DNA from: a candidate division WOR-3 bacterium
GTDB lineage: Bacteria; Hydrothermota; UBA3072
Direction of reading: 5' to 3'
Assembly (NCBI GenBank): GCA_039804165.1
Contig: JBDRZZ010000025.1
Location: 1 to 25,092, forward strand
Length of the DNA stretch: 25,092 bases
This document shows, piece after piece, positions 8,485 through 16,323 of the stretch. Positions within the stretch are counted from its first letter, which is position 1, and every line of letters starts with the position of its first letter. A program made the position numbers and the translations under genes. The notes under the pieces are model-generated. The model was not told where the DNA came from, did not search any database, and saw nothing but the letters and a program-made list of their open reading frames with translations.

Positions 8485-9073
8485 CCTGGAACCTTTGAAA
8501 TCTTCTTACTACAATATTTTCACCTATAACTGAAATTTTCTCCTTTATCAAATCACCCACCGTTATTGACGGATCTCTAAAATAGGGTTGTTCTAAAAGG
8601 ACAACTTCACTATAAAATTTCTCAAGCTTATTTTCAATTATTTTCTCTTGAACTTGAGGTGGCTTATTCATTCCCTTAACCTGTTCTTCATATATTGCTC
8701 TTTCTTCCTTTAGAACCTCTTCAGGAATTGATTCTCTATCTACCGCGATTGGATTGCAAGCTACAACTTGCATTGCAATCTCTTTCGCAAGATTTTGAAA
8801 TTCATCTGTTCTTGCTACAAAATCAGTCTCACATCCAAGTTCAACAACACCCAAAAGCTTATTTCCGGGATGAACATAAGCATATAAGATACCTTCTTTT
8901 GCAAATCTCCCCATTTTTTTAGAGGCTTCTTTTATCCCTTTCTTTCTCAAAATATTAATAGCTTTTTCTATATCACCTCCAGATTCAATTAAAGCGTTCT
9001 TACAATCTAAAACCCCCGCATTTGTCTTTGCCCTTAACTCTTTAATTAAAGAAATATCAATTTCAGAAGACAC
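8462..9073 (-). CDS. tsf: Elongation factor Ts (short form)
   Basis: The guanine-nucleotide exchange factor for EF-Tu. The N-terminal UBA-like part reads ISLIKELRAKTNAGVLDCKNAL and GDIEKAINILRKKGI, followed by the core motif ETDFVARTDEF. At about 203 residues it is the short, single-core type known from some thermophiles and Chlamydia-like lineages rather than the roughly 280-residue E. coli form. The start is set at GTG 9073: AGGAGG lies five bases upstream. The other possible GTG at 9079 overlaps that same Shine-Dalgarno and is unlikely. It lies between rpsB and pyrH, the conserved order. Confidence 0.94.
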   Translation of the reverse strand: MSSEIDISLIKELRAKTNAGVLDCKNALIESGGDIEKAINILRKKGIKEASKKMGRFAKEGILYAYVHPGNKLLGVVELGCETDFVARTDEFQNLAKEIAMQVVACNPIAVDRESIPEEVLKEERAIYEEQVKGMNKPPQVQEKIIENKLEKFYSEVVLLEQPYFRDPSITVGDLIKEKISVIGENIVVRRFQRFQVGEESKV

Positions 9074-9090
9074 TTCCACCTCCTAAAAGC

Positions 9091-9840
9091 TTATTCTTTT
9101 CCCTCTTCCTTTACTTCCTCTAATTCCTCTTTTTTCCTAAGCTGCTCTTCCTCCTCAAAATGTTTTCTTCCTTCTGCAATTGCTGTTTCAATAACACTTG
9201 TTATCAATCTAATTGATTCAATAGCATCATCATTAGCTGGAATTGGATAATCTACAGTCTCAGGATCAGAATTGGTATCCACTATTGCAACAACAGGAAT
9301 TTCTAATAAATTAGCCTCTTTAACCGCATTTTCCTCCTGGGTTACATCCACCACATATAATAAGTCTGGAAGACTTTCCATATTCTTTATTCCATCAAAG
9401 TATTTCCTCATTTTTACCTGTTGTCTCAACATTCTACTTTGGATTTTTTGAGGTAACTCTTTAAAGCTTTCCGCTTCTATCTCCTCACAAAGTTTGTTAT
9501 ACTTTTCAATACTTCTTCTTATTACGTTAAAATTTGTCAAAGTTCCCCCAACCCATCGGTCTTTAACATAAGAAGCCCCAACTCTCTTTGCCGCTTCTTC
9601 TATTATACTCTGAGCCTGTTTTTTTGTTCCTACAAAAAGAAACTTACCTCCTCTTGCGGCAATCTCAGTTACAGCTTTATAAGCTTCTTTCAATAACTCA
9701 ACAGATTTTCTAAGATCAATTATGTGTAATCCATTTTTCTGCTTATATATGTAAGGCTGCATCTTAGGATTCCAATTCTGTTTTTTATGCCCAAAATGCG
9801 CTCTTGCTTCCAAAAGGTCTTTGAATTGTAAAATCGCCAC
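9091..9840 (-). CDS. rpsB: 30S ribosomal protein S2
   Basis: A 249-residue S2 that begins MAILQFKDLLEARAHFGHKK (GTG read as Met), then WNPKMQPYIY and GLHIIDLRKS. KFLFVGTKKQAQ and RWVGGTLTNF follow, and the late nucleotide-like motif PVVAIVDTNSDP is present. The frame stays open for 28 codons upstream into rpsI, but that stretch is unlike S2. GTG at 9838-9840 is preceded at seven bases by AGGAG, which overlaps the rpsI stop, and it places the start where S2 proteins usually start. The C-terminal tail is Glu/Lys-rich, as is common. It lies ten bases after rpsI, in one transcript with it. Confidence 0.95.
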   Translation of the reverse strand: MAILQFKDLLEARAHFGHKKQNWNPKMQPYIYKQKNGLHIIDLRKSVELLKEAYKAVTEIAARGGKFLFVGTKKQAQSIIEEAAKRVGASYVKDRWVGGTLTNFNVIRRSIEKYNKLCEEIEAESFKELPQKIQSRMLRQQVKMRKYFDGIKNMESLPDLLYVVDVTQEENAVKEANLLEIPVVAIVDTNSDPETVDYPIPANDDAIESIRLITSVIETAIAEGRKHFEEEEQLRKKEELEEVKEEGKE

Positions 9841-9850
9841 TTTTGAACTC

Positions 9851-10240
9851 CTATCTCTTTGAATGTTGGAAGGCTCTTCTTGCCTTTCTAAGTCCATATT
9901 TTCTTCTTTCTTTAATACGAGCATCTCTGGTTAAAAAACCAGCGTCTTTCAAAGGTTTCTTAAATTCCTCATTTATCTTAACAAGTCCTTTTGCAATTGA
10001 ATGTCTTATCGCTTGCGCCTGTCCAGAAATCCCACCGCCCTTTGCTACAACTTTAATATCAAACTCATTTTGCATTCCAACTCTTTCAAGAGGCTTTCGC
10101 ACTTCGTGAACCAATCTTTCTACCTTTAGATACTCCTTTAGTGTCTTATTATTAATTATAATCTTTCCACTCCCCGGAAAAAACCGAGCGGTTGCAACAG
10201 CATCTTTTCTTCTTCCAGTTGCGATTGCAAGTTCATTCAT
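9851..10240 (-). CDS. rpsI: 30S ribosomal protein S9
   Basis: This 129-residue protein shows ATGRRKDAVATARFFPGSG at the N-terminus and GGGISGQAQAIRHSIAKGL in the middle. The C-terminus ends LRKARRAFQHSKR with the invariant terminal Lys-Arg that reaches the P-site tRNA. The ATG follows the rplM stop with no gap, and its GGAGGT Shine-Dalgarno lies in the last codons of rplM. Length is normal. Confidence 0.97.
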   Translation of the reverse strand: MNELAIATGRRKDAVATARFFPGSGKIIINNKTLKEYLKVERLVHEVRKPLERVGMQNEFDIKVVAKGGGISGQAQAIRHSIAKGLVKINEEFKKPLKDAGFLTRDARIKERRKYGLRKARRAFQHSKR

Positions 10241-10672
10241 TTAGCTTACCTCCAATTTCTTCAGATTTTGAGATTCATAAGGATGTTTCACTCCACAATA
10301 AACTTTTAATCTTTTTATCATTCTCTTTCTAAGCTTATTCTTAGGTAACATTCCTGAAACTGCCTCTATTATTATACTCTCTGGAGCCAATTCTTTTCTC
10401 TTCTTAAAAGAAATCTCTTTTAAACCTCCAAGATAACCTGTATGTTTTATATACACTTTTTTCTCTTCTTTATTTCCTGTAAGTTTTATTTTATCAGCAT
10501 TTATCACAACAACACAATCTCCATTATCAATATTAGGGGTAAAATTCGGTTTATGTTTACCCCTTAATATACTAGCGACTTTTGAAGCTAACCTTCCTAA
10601 TATCTTATTATCGGCATCCACAAGCCACCAATCTCTTTTTATTTCTTCCTTCTTTAAAAGAAAAGTTCTCAT
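10241..10672 (-). CDS. rplM: 50S ribosomal protein L13
   Basis: A 143-residue L13 with WWLVDADNKILGRLASKVASILRGK, the NGDCVVVINADKIKLTG segment, YIKHTGYLGGLK, and the C-terminal GMLPKNKLRKRMIKRLKVY and HPYESQ. The start is ATG 10672 with AGGAG six bases upstream. It is the first gene of the rplM-to-rseP operon. A clear promoter lies about 60 bases upstream of the ATG. L13 and S9 are nearly always paired; fusion of this pair with the rpsB-tsf-pyrH-frr-uppS-cdsA-dxr-rseP run makes one long core operon. Confidence 0.97.
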   Translation of the reverse strand: MRTFLLKKEEIKRDWWLVDADNKILGRLASKVASILRGKHKPNFTPNIDNGDCVVVINADKIKLTGNKEEKKVYIKHTGYLGGLKEISFKKRKELAPESIIIEAVSGMLPKNKLRKRMIKRLKVYCGVKHPYESQNLKKLEVS

Positions 10673-10733
10673 TCTTCTCTCCTTTCAACTTAATGAGTAT
10701 TCATAAAAATTAATTTTATATTAACTTGGGCTA

Positions 10734-10761
10734 AATATATAAGAAAAAAGATTTTTGTCAA
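10734..10761 (-). promoter_or_regulatory. Promoter of the rplM ribosomal operon
   Basis: On the minus strand TTGACA (10761-10756) is followed by a 16-base spacer and TATATT (10739-10734). Transcription would begin near 10727, leaving a leader of about 55 bases. The three bases before the -35 (CTC) are also shared by two other promoter candidates in this window. Confidence 0.65.
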
Positions 10762-11312
10762 GAGATACTGGATTAATATTTGTTAAACCAAATCAAAAAG
10801 GACAAAACAATCCCCTCTTTGCACCAATCAAGACTTACCTTTTTAAAAAGCCCCATTTTAACCTATTAAAGACCAACATGTTCCCCCATCCCCAAAAATG
10901 ACAAAGAATAAAATTTATACCTCTTTTAAAAAACAAAAAAGGAAAATGTGAACAATGTGGAAAACTTGTTTAAAACTTCTAAAATACTATTTAAGTAATT
11001 GATTATTAATATCTTATACTAAATAACTTATCCACAGTATTTTGTGATAACTCATTAATTAATAAGAGCTTAGGTTAAGGGACTAGAAAAGGGAAGGTCA
11101 TTTTGCTTAAAAAATTTTTTTATTCAAAATTTTGATTGTATGTCAAGGAATTAATAAAATACATTGGAATAAAATAACTTAAGAAGAAATTTTTTTAAGA
11201 AAAATTTTTAAAATTTTTATATAATGAAAAATCCTAAAAATGAAAATTAACTTAAAAAGTGGAAAAATTGTGGAAAATAAGTCTTTGTTTATCAAATCCT
11301 TAAGGTTTTTTA
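10762..11312. other. AT-rich gap with a cluster of DnaA-box-like 9-mers; no gene seen
   Basis: No convincing protein or RNA gene is visible in these 550 bases. Three exact matches to the relaxed DnaA box TTWTNCACA occur: TTATCCACA at 11028-11036 (plus strand), TTTTCCACA at 10956-10964 (minus) and TTTTCCACA at 11269-11277 (minus). One-mismatch neighbours lie at 10947-10955 and 11259-11267. Between them, 11100-11255 is extremely AT-rich with long A and T runs. A second TTGACA on the minus strand at 11141-11146 lacks a good -10. This layout resembles a replication origin, but no dnaA, dnaN, gidA or rpmH lies nearby and the flanking genes do not diverge. It may equally be a regulatory leader region. 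Confidence 0.4.
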
Positions 11313-11341
11313 AGAGTGAAAATCATTAAAGGCTTCACTCT
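11313..11341 (-). terminator. Possible 3' hairpin at the end of the signalling operon
   Basis: AGAGTGAA and TTCACTCT (11313-11320 and 11334-11341) form an 8-bp stem with a 13-base loop that spans the stop codon of the last gene. On the minus strand it is followed by A residues rather than a T run, so it is not a standard intrinsic terminator. It may be a 3'-end stabilising hairpin. Confidence 0.25.
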
Positions 11342-12036
11342 GCTGAGCTTTTAAAATCGACAATTTCAATTCCTTTTAAATAAGGTTTTGTTACGTATTT
11401 TTTCACGTTTGCCATCTTTTTTACAATATCTTTAATCCTTAAGGCAGAATTTATAATAAAGTTAATCTTCTCTTCCCACGAAGGGTGTTCAGTTAGATCT
11501 TTTTTTAAAATCTCAGCCATTCCAATAATAGAGGTTAAAGGTTGATTTATTTCATGTGCAGCAGCTCCTGCTGTTTCAACCAGAACTTTAAGTCTTTCAG
11601 ACTGAAGGACAATCTCTTGCATTTTTTTTAAGCTTAGTAATAGCTTACTTCTTTCAAAAGCATAATTTAAGGATCTTATCAAAGTTCTATTATCTACTTC
11701 TCCTTTAACAAGATAATCTTGTGCTCCTTCCTTAACAGCTTCAATAGCTATCTTCTCATCATCAAGACCTGTCAAAATGACAATAGGGATATCGGCACCT
11801 TGCTTAAAAACTTTTCTAAAAGTCTCAAGACCAGAGCTATCTGGAAGACCAAGATCTAAAAGAATCATATCAATTTTTTCTTTTTTTATCGCCTCTAAAA
11901 ATTCAACAAGACTCGTTACACAAAGAACATCATAACTACTTTGTTTCAGCTGTATAGAAAGAACCTTTTGAAATTTTTTATCATCTTCGATAATAAGAAT
12001 TTTCTTTTTAGGTTCTTTTTTTAAAGAATCTTCCAT
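11335..12036 (-). CDS. Response regulator with a lone histidine-phosphoacceptor domain (REC-DHp)
   Basis: About 233 residues. The N-terminal receiver domain shows IIEDDKKF and MILLDLGLPDSSG with the phosphoacceptor Asp at about residue 61, ILTGLDDE, and the Lys of YLVKGE. After a coiled linker comes a HisKA-type segment, ETAGAAAHEINQPLTSIIGM, with the phosphoacceptor His at about residue 161. The protein then ends after some 70 residues (TKPYLKGIEIVDF). There is no N, G1 or G2 box, so it cannot bind ATP or phosphorylate itself and must receive phosphate from another kinase, most simply the hybrid kinase just upstream. The start is taken as ATG 12036; a TTG at 12054 is also possible and would overlap that kinase. 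It is the last gene of the operon, and no DNA-binding domain is present. Confidence 0.8.
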   Translation of the reverse strand: MEDSLKKEPKKKILIIEDDKKFQKVLSIQLKQSSYDVLCVTSLVEFLEAIKKEKIDMILLDLGLPDSSGLETFRKVFKQGADIPIVILTGLDDEKIAIEAVKEGAQDYLVKGEVDNRTLIRSLNYAFERSKLLLSLKKMQEIVLQSERLKVLVETAGAAAHEINQPLTSIIGMAEILKKDLTEHPSWEEKINFIINSALRIKDIVKKMANVKKYVTKPYLKGIEIVDFKSSAE

Positions 12037-12040
12037 AAGC

Positions 12041-14131
12041 TCATTTCCCTGCAAATTTTTTAATAGCTTCCAATAATTTTGCTTTCTTTATTGGTTTAGT
12101 AAGATATCCGTTACAACCCACTTTAATTGTCTTCTCTTCATCTTCTTTCAAAGCATAGGCGGTAAGAGCTAATATTGGAGTTGTTCCCTTTTTTTGTTCT
12201 TTCTCCCATTCTCTTATTAAACGAGTTGCATTATAACCGTCCATAATTGGCATCTGCATATCCATCAAAACTAAATCATATTTATTATTTTTAAACTTCT
12301 CTACAGCCTCTTTTCCATTTTCTGCGTCTTCAATTTTTATAGGAAAATTTTTTAAAAAAGCTTTTATAAGTAATCTATTATCGAGATTATCCTCAACAAG
12401 TAAAATATTAAGAGGCGGGAGAGAAATTTCTATTTCTTTTAACTCTTTTCTTTCTCTCTCTTCTTTTTTCTTCATCTTAGCCTTCCATAAACCTAAAGTA
12501 GAGAGAATGGCATTTTTCAATTCCTTTCTTTTTATTGGTTTTAGAAGAAAAGCTCCAATACCAATTTTATCTATCTCTTTTAAATGATGAGGCTTATAAT
12601 CTGAGGATAACATTATTATTGTGGTAGCTTCTGAATTTTTTTGTTTTCTTAAGAATTTTGCGACAGAAATTCCATCAATTTCCGGCATTCTACAATCAAG
12701 AAGAACAAGTTCAAAAGGTTGATTATTCTCATATGCTTCTTTAATTAAAGAAATAGCCTCATTTCCTCCTTTTGCTTCAACAATCTTTGCCTCCCAAGTA
12801 GAGAGAATTTCTCTTAAAATAAGTCTATTTGTTTCGTTGTCATCCACAATAAGAGTAGAAATACCCTTTACATCAATCTCTCCAGGTTTCACAAAAGTCT
12901 CTTTGCTTTTATCTTTCTGAATCTTAAATTTAGCTGTGAAGAAAAATGTGCTCCCCTCTCCTAACTTACTCTTAACCCACATTTTTCCATTCATAAGTTC
13001 TGTAAGTTTTTTTGAAATACTCAATCCAAGACCTGTTCCACCATATTTCCTTGTAGTAGAGGCATCTACCTGCTTAAAACTTTCAAAAATTTGTTCTTGC
13101 TTATCCAGGGGGATCCCAATTCCCGTATCCCTTATTGAAAAAAGCAAACAAATTTCCCCTTCCTCTTTAGGAAATTCCTCTTTTGAAATACTAACGTTAA
13201 GAACTATTTCTCCTTTTTCTGTAAACTTTATTGAATTTCCAAGGAGATTTACAATTATTTGACGAAGTCGGGTTGGATCTCCTACTAAATTTACAGGAAC
13301 ATTAGGTTCAATCCGAAATAAAAATTCGATGTTTTTCTTTCTTGCTCGAACCGCCATAACATCGCAGGTTTCCTCGATAAGATCTGCAAGATTAAAATCT
13401 ATCTTCTCAAGTTCTATTTCTCCAGCTTCTATCTTAGAAAGATCAAGAATATCATTTATTAGGGAAAGCAATGTATCTCCTGCTTTCTCCAATGTCTCAA
13501 CAAAACCTCTCTGTTCCTTAGAAAGAGGTGTATCAAGAAGAAGTTCAGTCATTCCTATAATAGCATTCATTGGGGTTCTTATCTCGTGACTCATTGAGGC
13601 TAAGAATTCACTTTTGGCTTTATTTGCCCTTTCAGCTTCCATTTTTGCCTTTTTCAGTTCCTTCTCGGCTTTTAAATGAGCTTCAATTTCCTTTTTAAGT
13701 GAAACATTTGCCCTTTGAAGTTCTTCATAAAGTTCATCTTTAGAAGGACGAGTAATTTCTTCTCTTAGCTTTTTTATAAAATCTTCTGTAAAATCAAAAG
13801 TTCTTGGAATAAATTTTGATAATTCTAAAAAACCCTCGCTTATTTTAACTTCGTCAAATATCTCTTCAAGAAAGAGATTCTCTCCAATTTTATTTTTAAA
13901 AAAAACTCTGATTAATAACCCAAATTGTCTCTCTTTTTCTTTAATAAATAAATCTACTCTACATTCATCATAAAGATTAATAACTCTATAAATTAATTCA
14001 GAAATAGCTGTTGTAATTTTAGTAGAAGTGATTTCTCCAAAACCAATTTTCTCTGCCAAATTAAATAATTTATCTCTTTTTTCAACAAAATATTCTTTAC
14101 CTTTAAATAAAATACTTCCAAGTTCAATCAT
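12041..14131 (-). CDS. Hybrid histidine kinase with an N-terminal RsbT-like segment and two receivers
   Basis: A soluble 696-residue kinase with no membrane segment or PAS domain. Residues 1 to about 85 resemble Rsb[29 protein letters not shown] matches the AEKIGF...TRIATAVSELTRNI of the RsbT encoded in the same operon, but the N-box Asn and the DxGxG box are gone. A coiled coil covers about 130-175. The kinase core follows with [14 protein letters not shown] (His182), the N box around [10 protein letters not shown]1 DTGIGI and G2 GGTGLGLSI. Receiver 1 has DCRMPEIDG (Asp479) and receiver 2 has [10 protein letters not shown] (Asp624). The order is RsbT-like - HisKA - HATPase - REC - REC. It overlaps the preceding rsbS-like gene by eight bases and the next gene is four bases away or overlapping. 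I infer that it takes its input from the stressosome through the N-terminus. Confidence 0.88.
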   Translation of the reverse strand: MIELGSILFKGKEYFVEKRDKLFNLAEKIGFGEITSTKITTAISELIYRVINLYDECRVDLFIKEKERQFGLLIRVFFKNKIGENLFLEEIFDEVKISEGFLELSKFIPRTFDFTEDFIKKLREEITRPSKDELYEELQRANVSLKKEIEAHLKAEKELKKAKMEAERANKAKSEFLASMSHEIRTPMNAIIGMTELLLDTPLSKEQRGFVETLEKAGDTLLSLINDILDLSKIEAGEIELEKIDFNLADLIEETCDVMAVRARKKNIEFLFRIEPNVPVNLVGDPTRLRQIIVNLLGNSIKFTEKGEIVLNVSISKEEFPKEEGEICLLFSIRDTGIGIPLDKQEQIFESFKQVDASTTRKYGGTGLGLSISKKLTELMNGKMWVKSKLGEGSTFFFTAKFKIQKDKSKETFVKPGEIDVKGISTLIVDDNETNRLILREILSTWEAKIVEAKGGNEAISLIKEAYENNQPFELVLLDCRMPEIDGISVAKFLRKQKNSEATTIIMLSSDYKPHHLKEIDKIGIGAFLLKPIKRKELKNAILSTLGLWKAKMKKKEERERKELKEIEISLPPLNILLVEDNLDNRLLIKAFLKNFPIKIEDAENGKEAVEKFKNNKYDLVLMDMQMPIMDGYNATRLIREWEKEQKKGTTPILALTAYALKEDEEKTIKVGCNGYLTKPIKKAKLLEAIKKFAGK

Positions 14132-14591
14132 TAATTAAATTTTTCTTTTCCTTATCTTCTTCCTCCTGCAAAACATTAAGAGTTTCTCCTCGACCTATCG
14201 TTTCTTCAACTCTTTCTAAATCTAATTCTCCTTCTCCAACTATTGGTTGGAGTTTTTCTACACCTTCTTCAAAGGTCCTCGCAGTCCCGTATATCTCTTT
14301 AAAATCAAAATTTAAATTTACAAGAGAAATAGCAACCCCTGGTTTTATTCCTGTAAGAACGGTTTCTGCTCCCAAAAGATGAACCATTTTCGCTGTATTA
14401 TCAATAATAGAAGCAAGATAAGGTTCAACAATTCTAACTCCAGAGAGATCAATAACTACTCCTTTTACTTTAGAACTCCTTACTTCCCTTAAAATTTGTT
14501 CTTGGATCTCTTTCATTCTTCCTTCGTCAATCTCTCCTTGAATAGGAGCAATAAGACAACCCTTAGAAAAATTAATAGGAATTCTAGAAAT
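14124..14591 (-). CDS. RsbS-like STAS protein lacking the phosphorylatable serine
   Basis: A single STAS domain of the RsbS class. With the proposed ATT start at 14589-14591 it has 155 residues. [20 protein letters not shown] matches the RsbS N-terminus, KGVVIDLSG is the central strand, and [13 protein letters not shown] matches the VGIQPAVAISLV of the RsbS encoded upstream. Where RsbS has VDSF (phospho-Ser, Ser59 in B. subtilis), this protein has VEPY, so a Pro replaces the Ser. A charged tail of about 35 residues follows the domain. The first ATG, at 14516, would delete the first strand of the fold and has a cramped Shine-Dalgarno; the ATT sits six bases after a perfect AGGAGG. It lies directly before, and overlaps, the kinase with the RsbT-like N-terminus. 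Confidence 0.78.
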   Translation of the reverse strand: MSRIPINFSKGCLIAPIQGEIDEGRMKEIQEQILREVRSSKVKGVVIDLSGVRIVEPYLASIIDNTAKMVHLLGAETVLTGIKPGVAISLVNLNFDFKEIYGTARTFEEGVEKLQPIVGEGELDLERVEETIGRGETLNVLQEEEDKEKKNLIND

Positions 14592-14602
14592 CTCTTCCCT
14601 CC
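14589..14602 (-). promoter_or_regulatory. AGGAGG Shine-Dalgarno and proposed ATT start of the rsbS-like gene
   Basis: After the TAA of the previous gene (14613-14615), the minus strand shows AGGAGG (14602-14597), six bases, then ATT (14591-14589). This opens the frame holding the conserved RsbS N-terminus, and an in-frame TAG lies just upstream. No ATG, GTG or TTG occurs between that TAG and the ATG at 14516. Confidence 0.55.
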
Positions 14603-14612
14603 TTAGCTAAAA

Positions 14613-15425
14613 TTAGCTTTTGGTCTTCTCGGATTTAATATTCCTAAATAGAACAAGATAAGCTCCGTCCCCTTCCCATTCGGTTTCTATAACTTTCATC
14701 TCTGCTTTGGTTTTAATCTTCCCTTTATCTATTATTTTGACTTCCTTTGTTTGCTCTAATTCTAAAGGGAAACAAAATGTTTCTCCAATAAGGTCCTCCG
14801 GTGGAGTCCCGAGAAAGTTTTCGGAAGAACTATTTGCAAATTGAACAATACCTTTCTTATCCACTATAATAACAGCATCTTCTATTCTTTCTATTATGTT
14901 TTTAAATCTTTCTTCACTCTTTTTAAGCTCTTTAATCTTTCTCTCTAACTCCATTAAAATTTTATGGCGTTCTACGGCAAAAAATATTGCTTGTAGAAGA
15001 GCATTTACACCCATCTGTCCCTTAACAAGAAAACCTTCTGCACCTCTTTTCATAGCCTCAAGACCAAGTCCTTCATCACTTAAAGCCGTAATCACAACTA
15101 TAGGAACTGAAGGTGCATTTCTTCTAACACTATCCAAAGTGGCTAATTCTTTACTATCTGGAAGATTAAGGTCTAATAAAATAAGATCAAATTTATTCTC
15201 CGAAAGACACTTTAGAGCTTCTCCAAGGGTCTCAACGTTTGTAAGAGCGAATTTTGTTCCTCCAACTAGTTCGGCTTCCTCGCAATAAGCCAAAGTTTCT
15301 CTAATGAAAGTAACGGCAAAAGAGGCATCTTCAATTAAAAGAACATTCATTACTTTAATATCATCACGAGCTCCTTCTATAATTTCAGCGTCTTTATTTT
15401 CATAATCTTTGTTTTCTTTATTCAT
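14613..15425 (-). CDS. Response regulator with C-terminal PAS domain (REC-PAS)
   Basis: 270 residues. After a 25-residue charged lead, a receiver domain runs from VMNVLLIEDAS through LILLDLNLPDS (phosphoacceptor Asp85), the VITAL strand, and the Lys of FLVKGQ. A short coiled coil (ELERKIKELKKSEERFKNIIERI) leads into a PAS domain of about residues 170-260 (DAVIIVDKKGIVQFANSS, FLGTPPEDLIGE). There is no kinase, STAS or DNA-binding domain. The ATG has GGAG six bases upstream. Its place between rsbR2 and the rsbS-like gene suggests that it links phosphorelay state to the stressosome; this is inference. Confidence 0.85.
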   Translation of the reverse strand: MNKENKDYENKDAEIIEGARDDIKVMNVLLIEDASFAVTFIRETLAYCEEAELVGGTKFALTNVETLGEALKCLSENKFDLILLDLNLPDSKELATLDSVRRNAPSVPIVVITALSDEGLGLEAMKRGAEGFLVKGQMGVNALLQAIFFAVERHKILMELERKIKELKKSEERFKNIIERIEDAVIIVDKKGIVQFANSSSENFLGTPPEDLIGETFCFPLELEQTKEVKIIDKGKIKTKAEMKVIETEWEGDGAYLVLFRNIKSEKTKS

Positions 15426-15444
15426 TTTACTCTCCTAATAAATC

Positions 15445-16308
15445 TCAAACCTCCTGTTTTTTCTTAGAAATCACATATTTTAGACCTTCTCTTAATGTAG
15501 AAAGAGTTTTAAGACCCGAAAGATCGATTCCAAGATCAGCAATTGTCTGGGCAATCTCTACTCCAATCCCAGTAAGAATAGCTTCTGCTCCAACCAGTCG
15601 CACTGCTTTTGCTGTTCTAATTAAGTGATCTGCTACTGCACTATCAACAGCTGTAATACCTGAAATATCTATTATAGCTACTTCAGCCCTTTTCTCAACA
15701 ATTTGTGTCAATAAAGCTTCTGAGATTCTTGAAGCTCTTTCACTATCAAGAGAACCCAATATCGGAACAGTTAAAACCCCTTCCCAAACATCAATTACAG
15801 GGGTCGAAAGCTCTAAGAGTTCTTCCTTTTGGGCCTTCAATTTTGCTTCTCTCTCAGCCTCCCAAAGTTTTCTTTCTGTTATATCTTTTGAAATTCCAAA
15901 AGTCCCTATTATGTTGCCTTTCTCGTCATACCTGGGAAGCTTGACAGTCTCCACCCATTTTTCCCTTCCATCTGGATAAACCTCTTTTTCTTCTTTACGA
16001 ATAGGCTTACCTGTTCTTATTATCTCCTGTTCATCTTCAAAGGCAGGTCTTGCGTGCGCTTCATCAAAAATATCAAAATCGGTTTTCCCAATCATCTCTT
16101 CAGGACTTTTGAACCCAAGATAAGTGGCACAAGCCTTACCTACTCTCACAAATCTGCTTTCTTTGTCTTTAAAATAAATATTATCAGGCAAATGCTCTAA
16201 AAGCGAATTTAATAAACTCCTGTCTAATTTCAGTTCTTCGTTTTCTTTCCTTAACTTCTCTATTTCTTTGAGTAACTCCTCCTTAGATCTTTCTCCCTTC
16301 TTTCCCAT
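15445..16308 (-). CDS. RsbR-type stressosome sensor, PAS-STAS (second copy)
   Basis: 287 residues. An N-terminal coiled coil (about 8-40) leads into a PAS domain (about 40-150, DNIYFKDKESRFVRVG through GTFGISKDITERK), in place of the globin-like sensor of B. subtilis RsbRA. The C-terminal STAS domain starts at LLELSTPVIDVWEGVLTVPI and contains GSLDSERASRI and DISGITAVDSAVADH, then ILTGIGVEIAQTI. These are the RsbR signatures; both usual phospho-Thr positions (GTLDT, VDT) appear as Ser. The STAS half is almost identical in DNA to the first rsbR at 18055-18900, while the PAS halves differ. AGGAGGT lies seven bases before the ATG. Confidence 0.9.
   Translation of the reverse strand: MGKKGERSKEELLKEIEKLRKENEELKLDRSLLNSLLEHLPDNIYFKDKESRFVRVGKACATYLGFKSPEEMIGKTDFDIFDEAHARPAFEDEQEIIRTGKPIRKEEKEVYPDGREKWVETVKLPRYDEKGNIIGTFGISKDITERKLWEAEREAKLKAQKEELLELSTPVIDVWEGVLTVPILGSLDSERASRISEALLTQIVEKRAEVAIIDISGITAVDSAVADHLIRTAKAVRLVGAEAILTGIGVEIAQTIADLGIDLSGLKTLSTLREGLKYVISKKKQEV
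15472..15804 (-). repeat. 333-bp direct repeat: STAS-coding half of rsbR (copy in the second gene)
   Basis: This stretch matches 18103-18435 with about 10 differences in 333 bases by my hand alignment (about 97%). The protein differs at only three residues. The match ends abruptly at the PAS side. Confidence 0.9.
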
Positions 16309-16323
16309 TTTACTTACCTCCTT

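Noticed and set aside
9841-9924. N-terminal extension of S2 by 28 codons overlapping rpsI
   Set aside because: The extension has no resemblance to S2, overlaps rpsI by 74 bases, and a GTG with a well-placed AGGAG gives the normal S2 start at 9840.
11118-11146. Second TTGACA upstream of rplM
   Set aside because: No acceptable -10 at 16-18 bases, and the closer promoter at 10734-10761 is far better.
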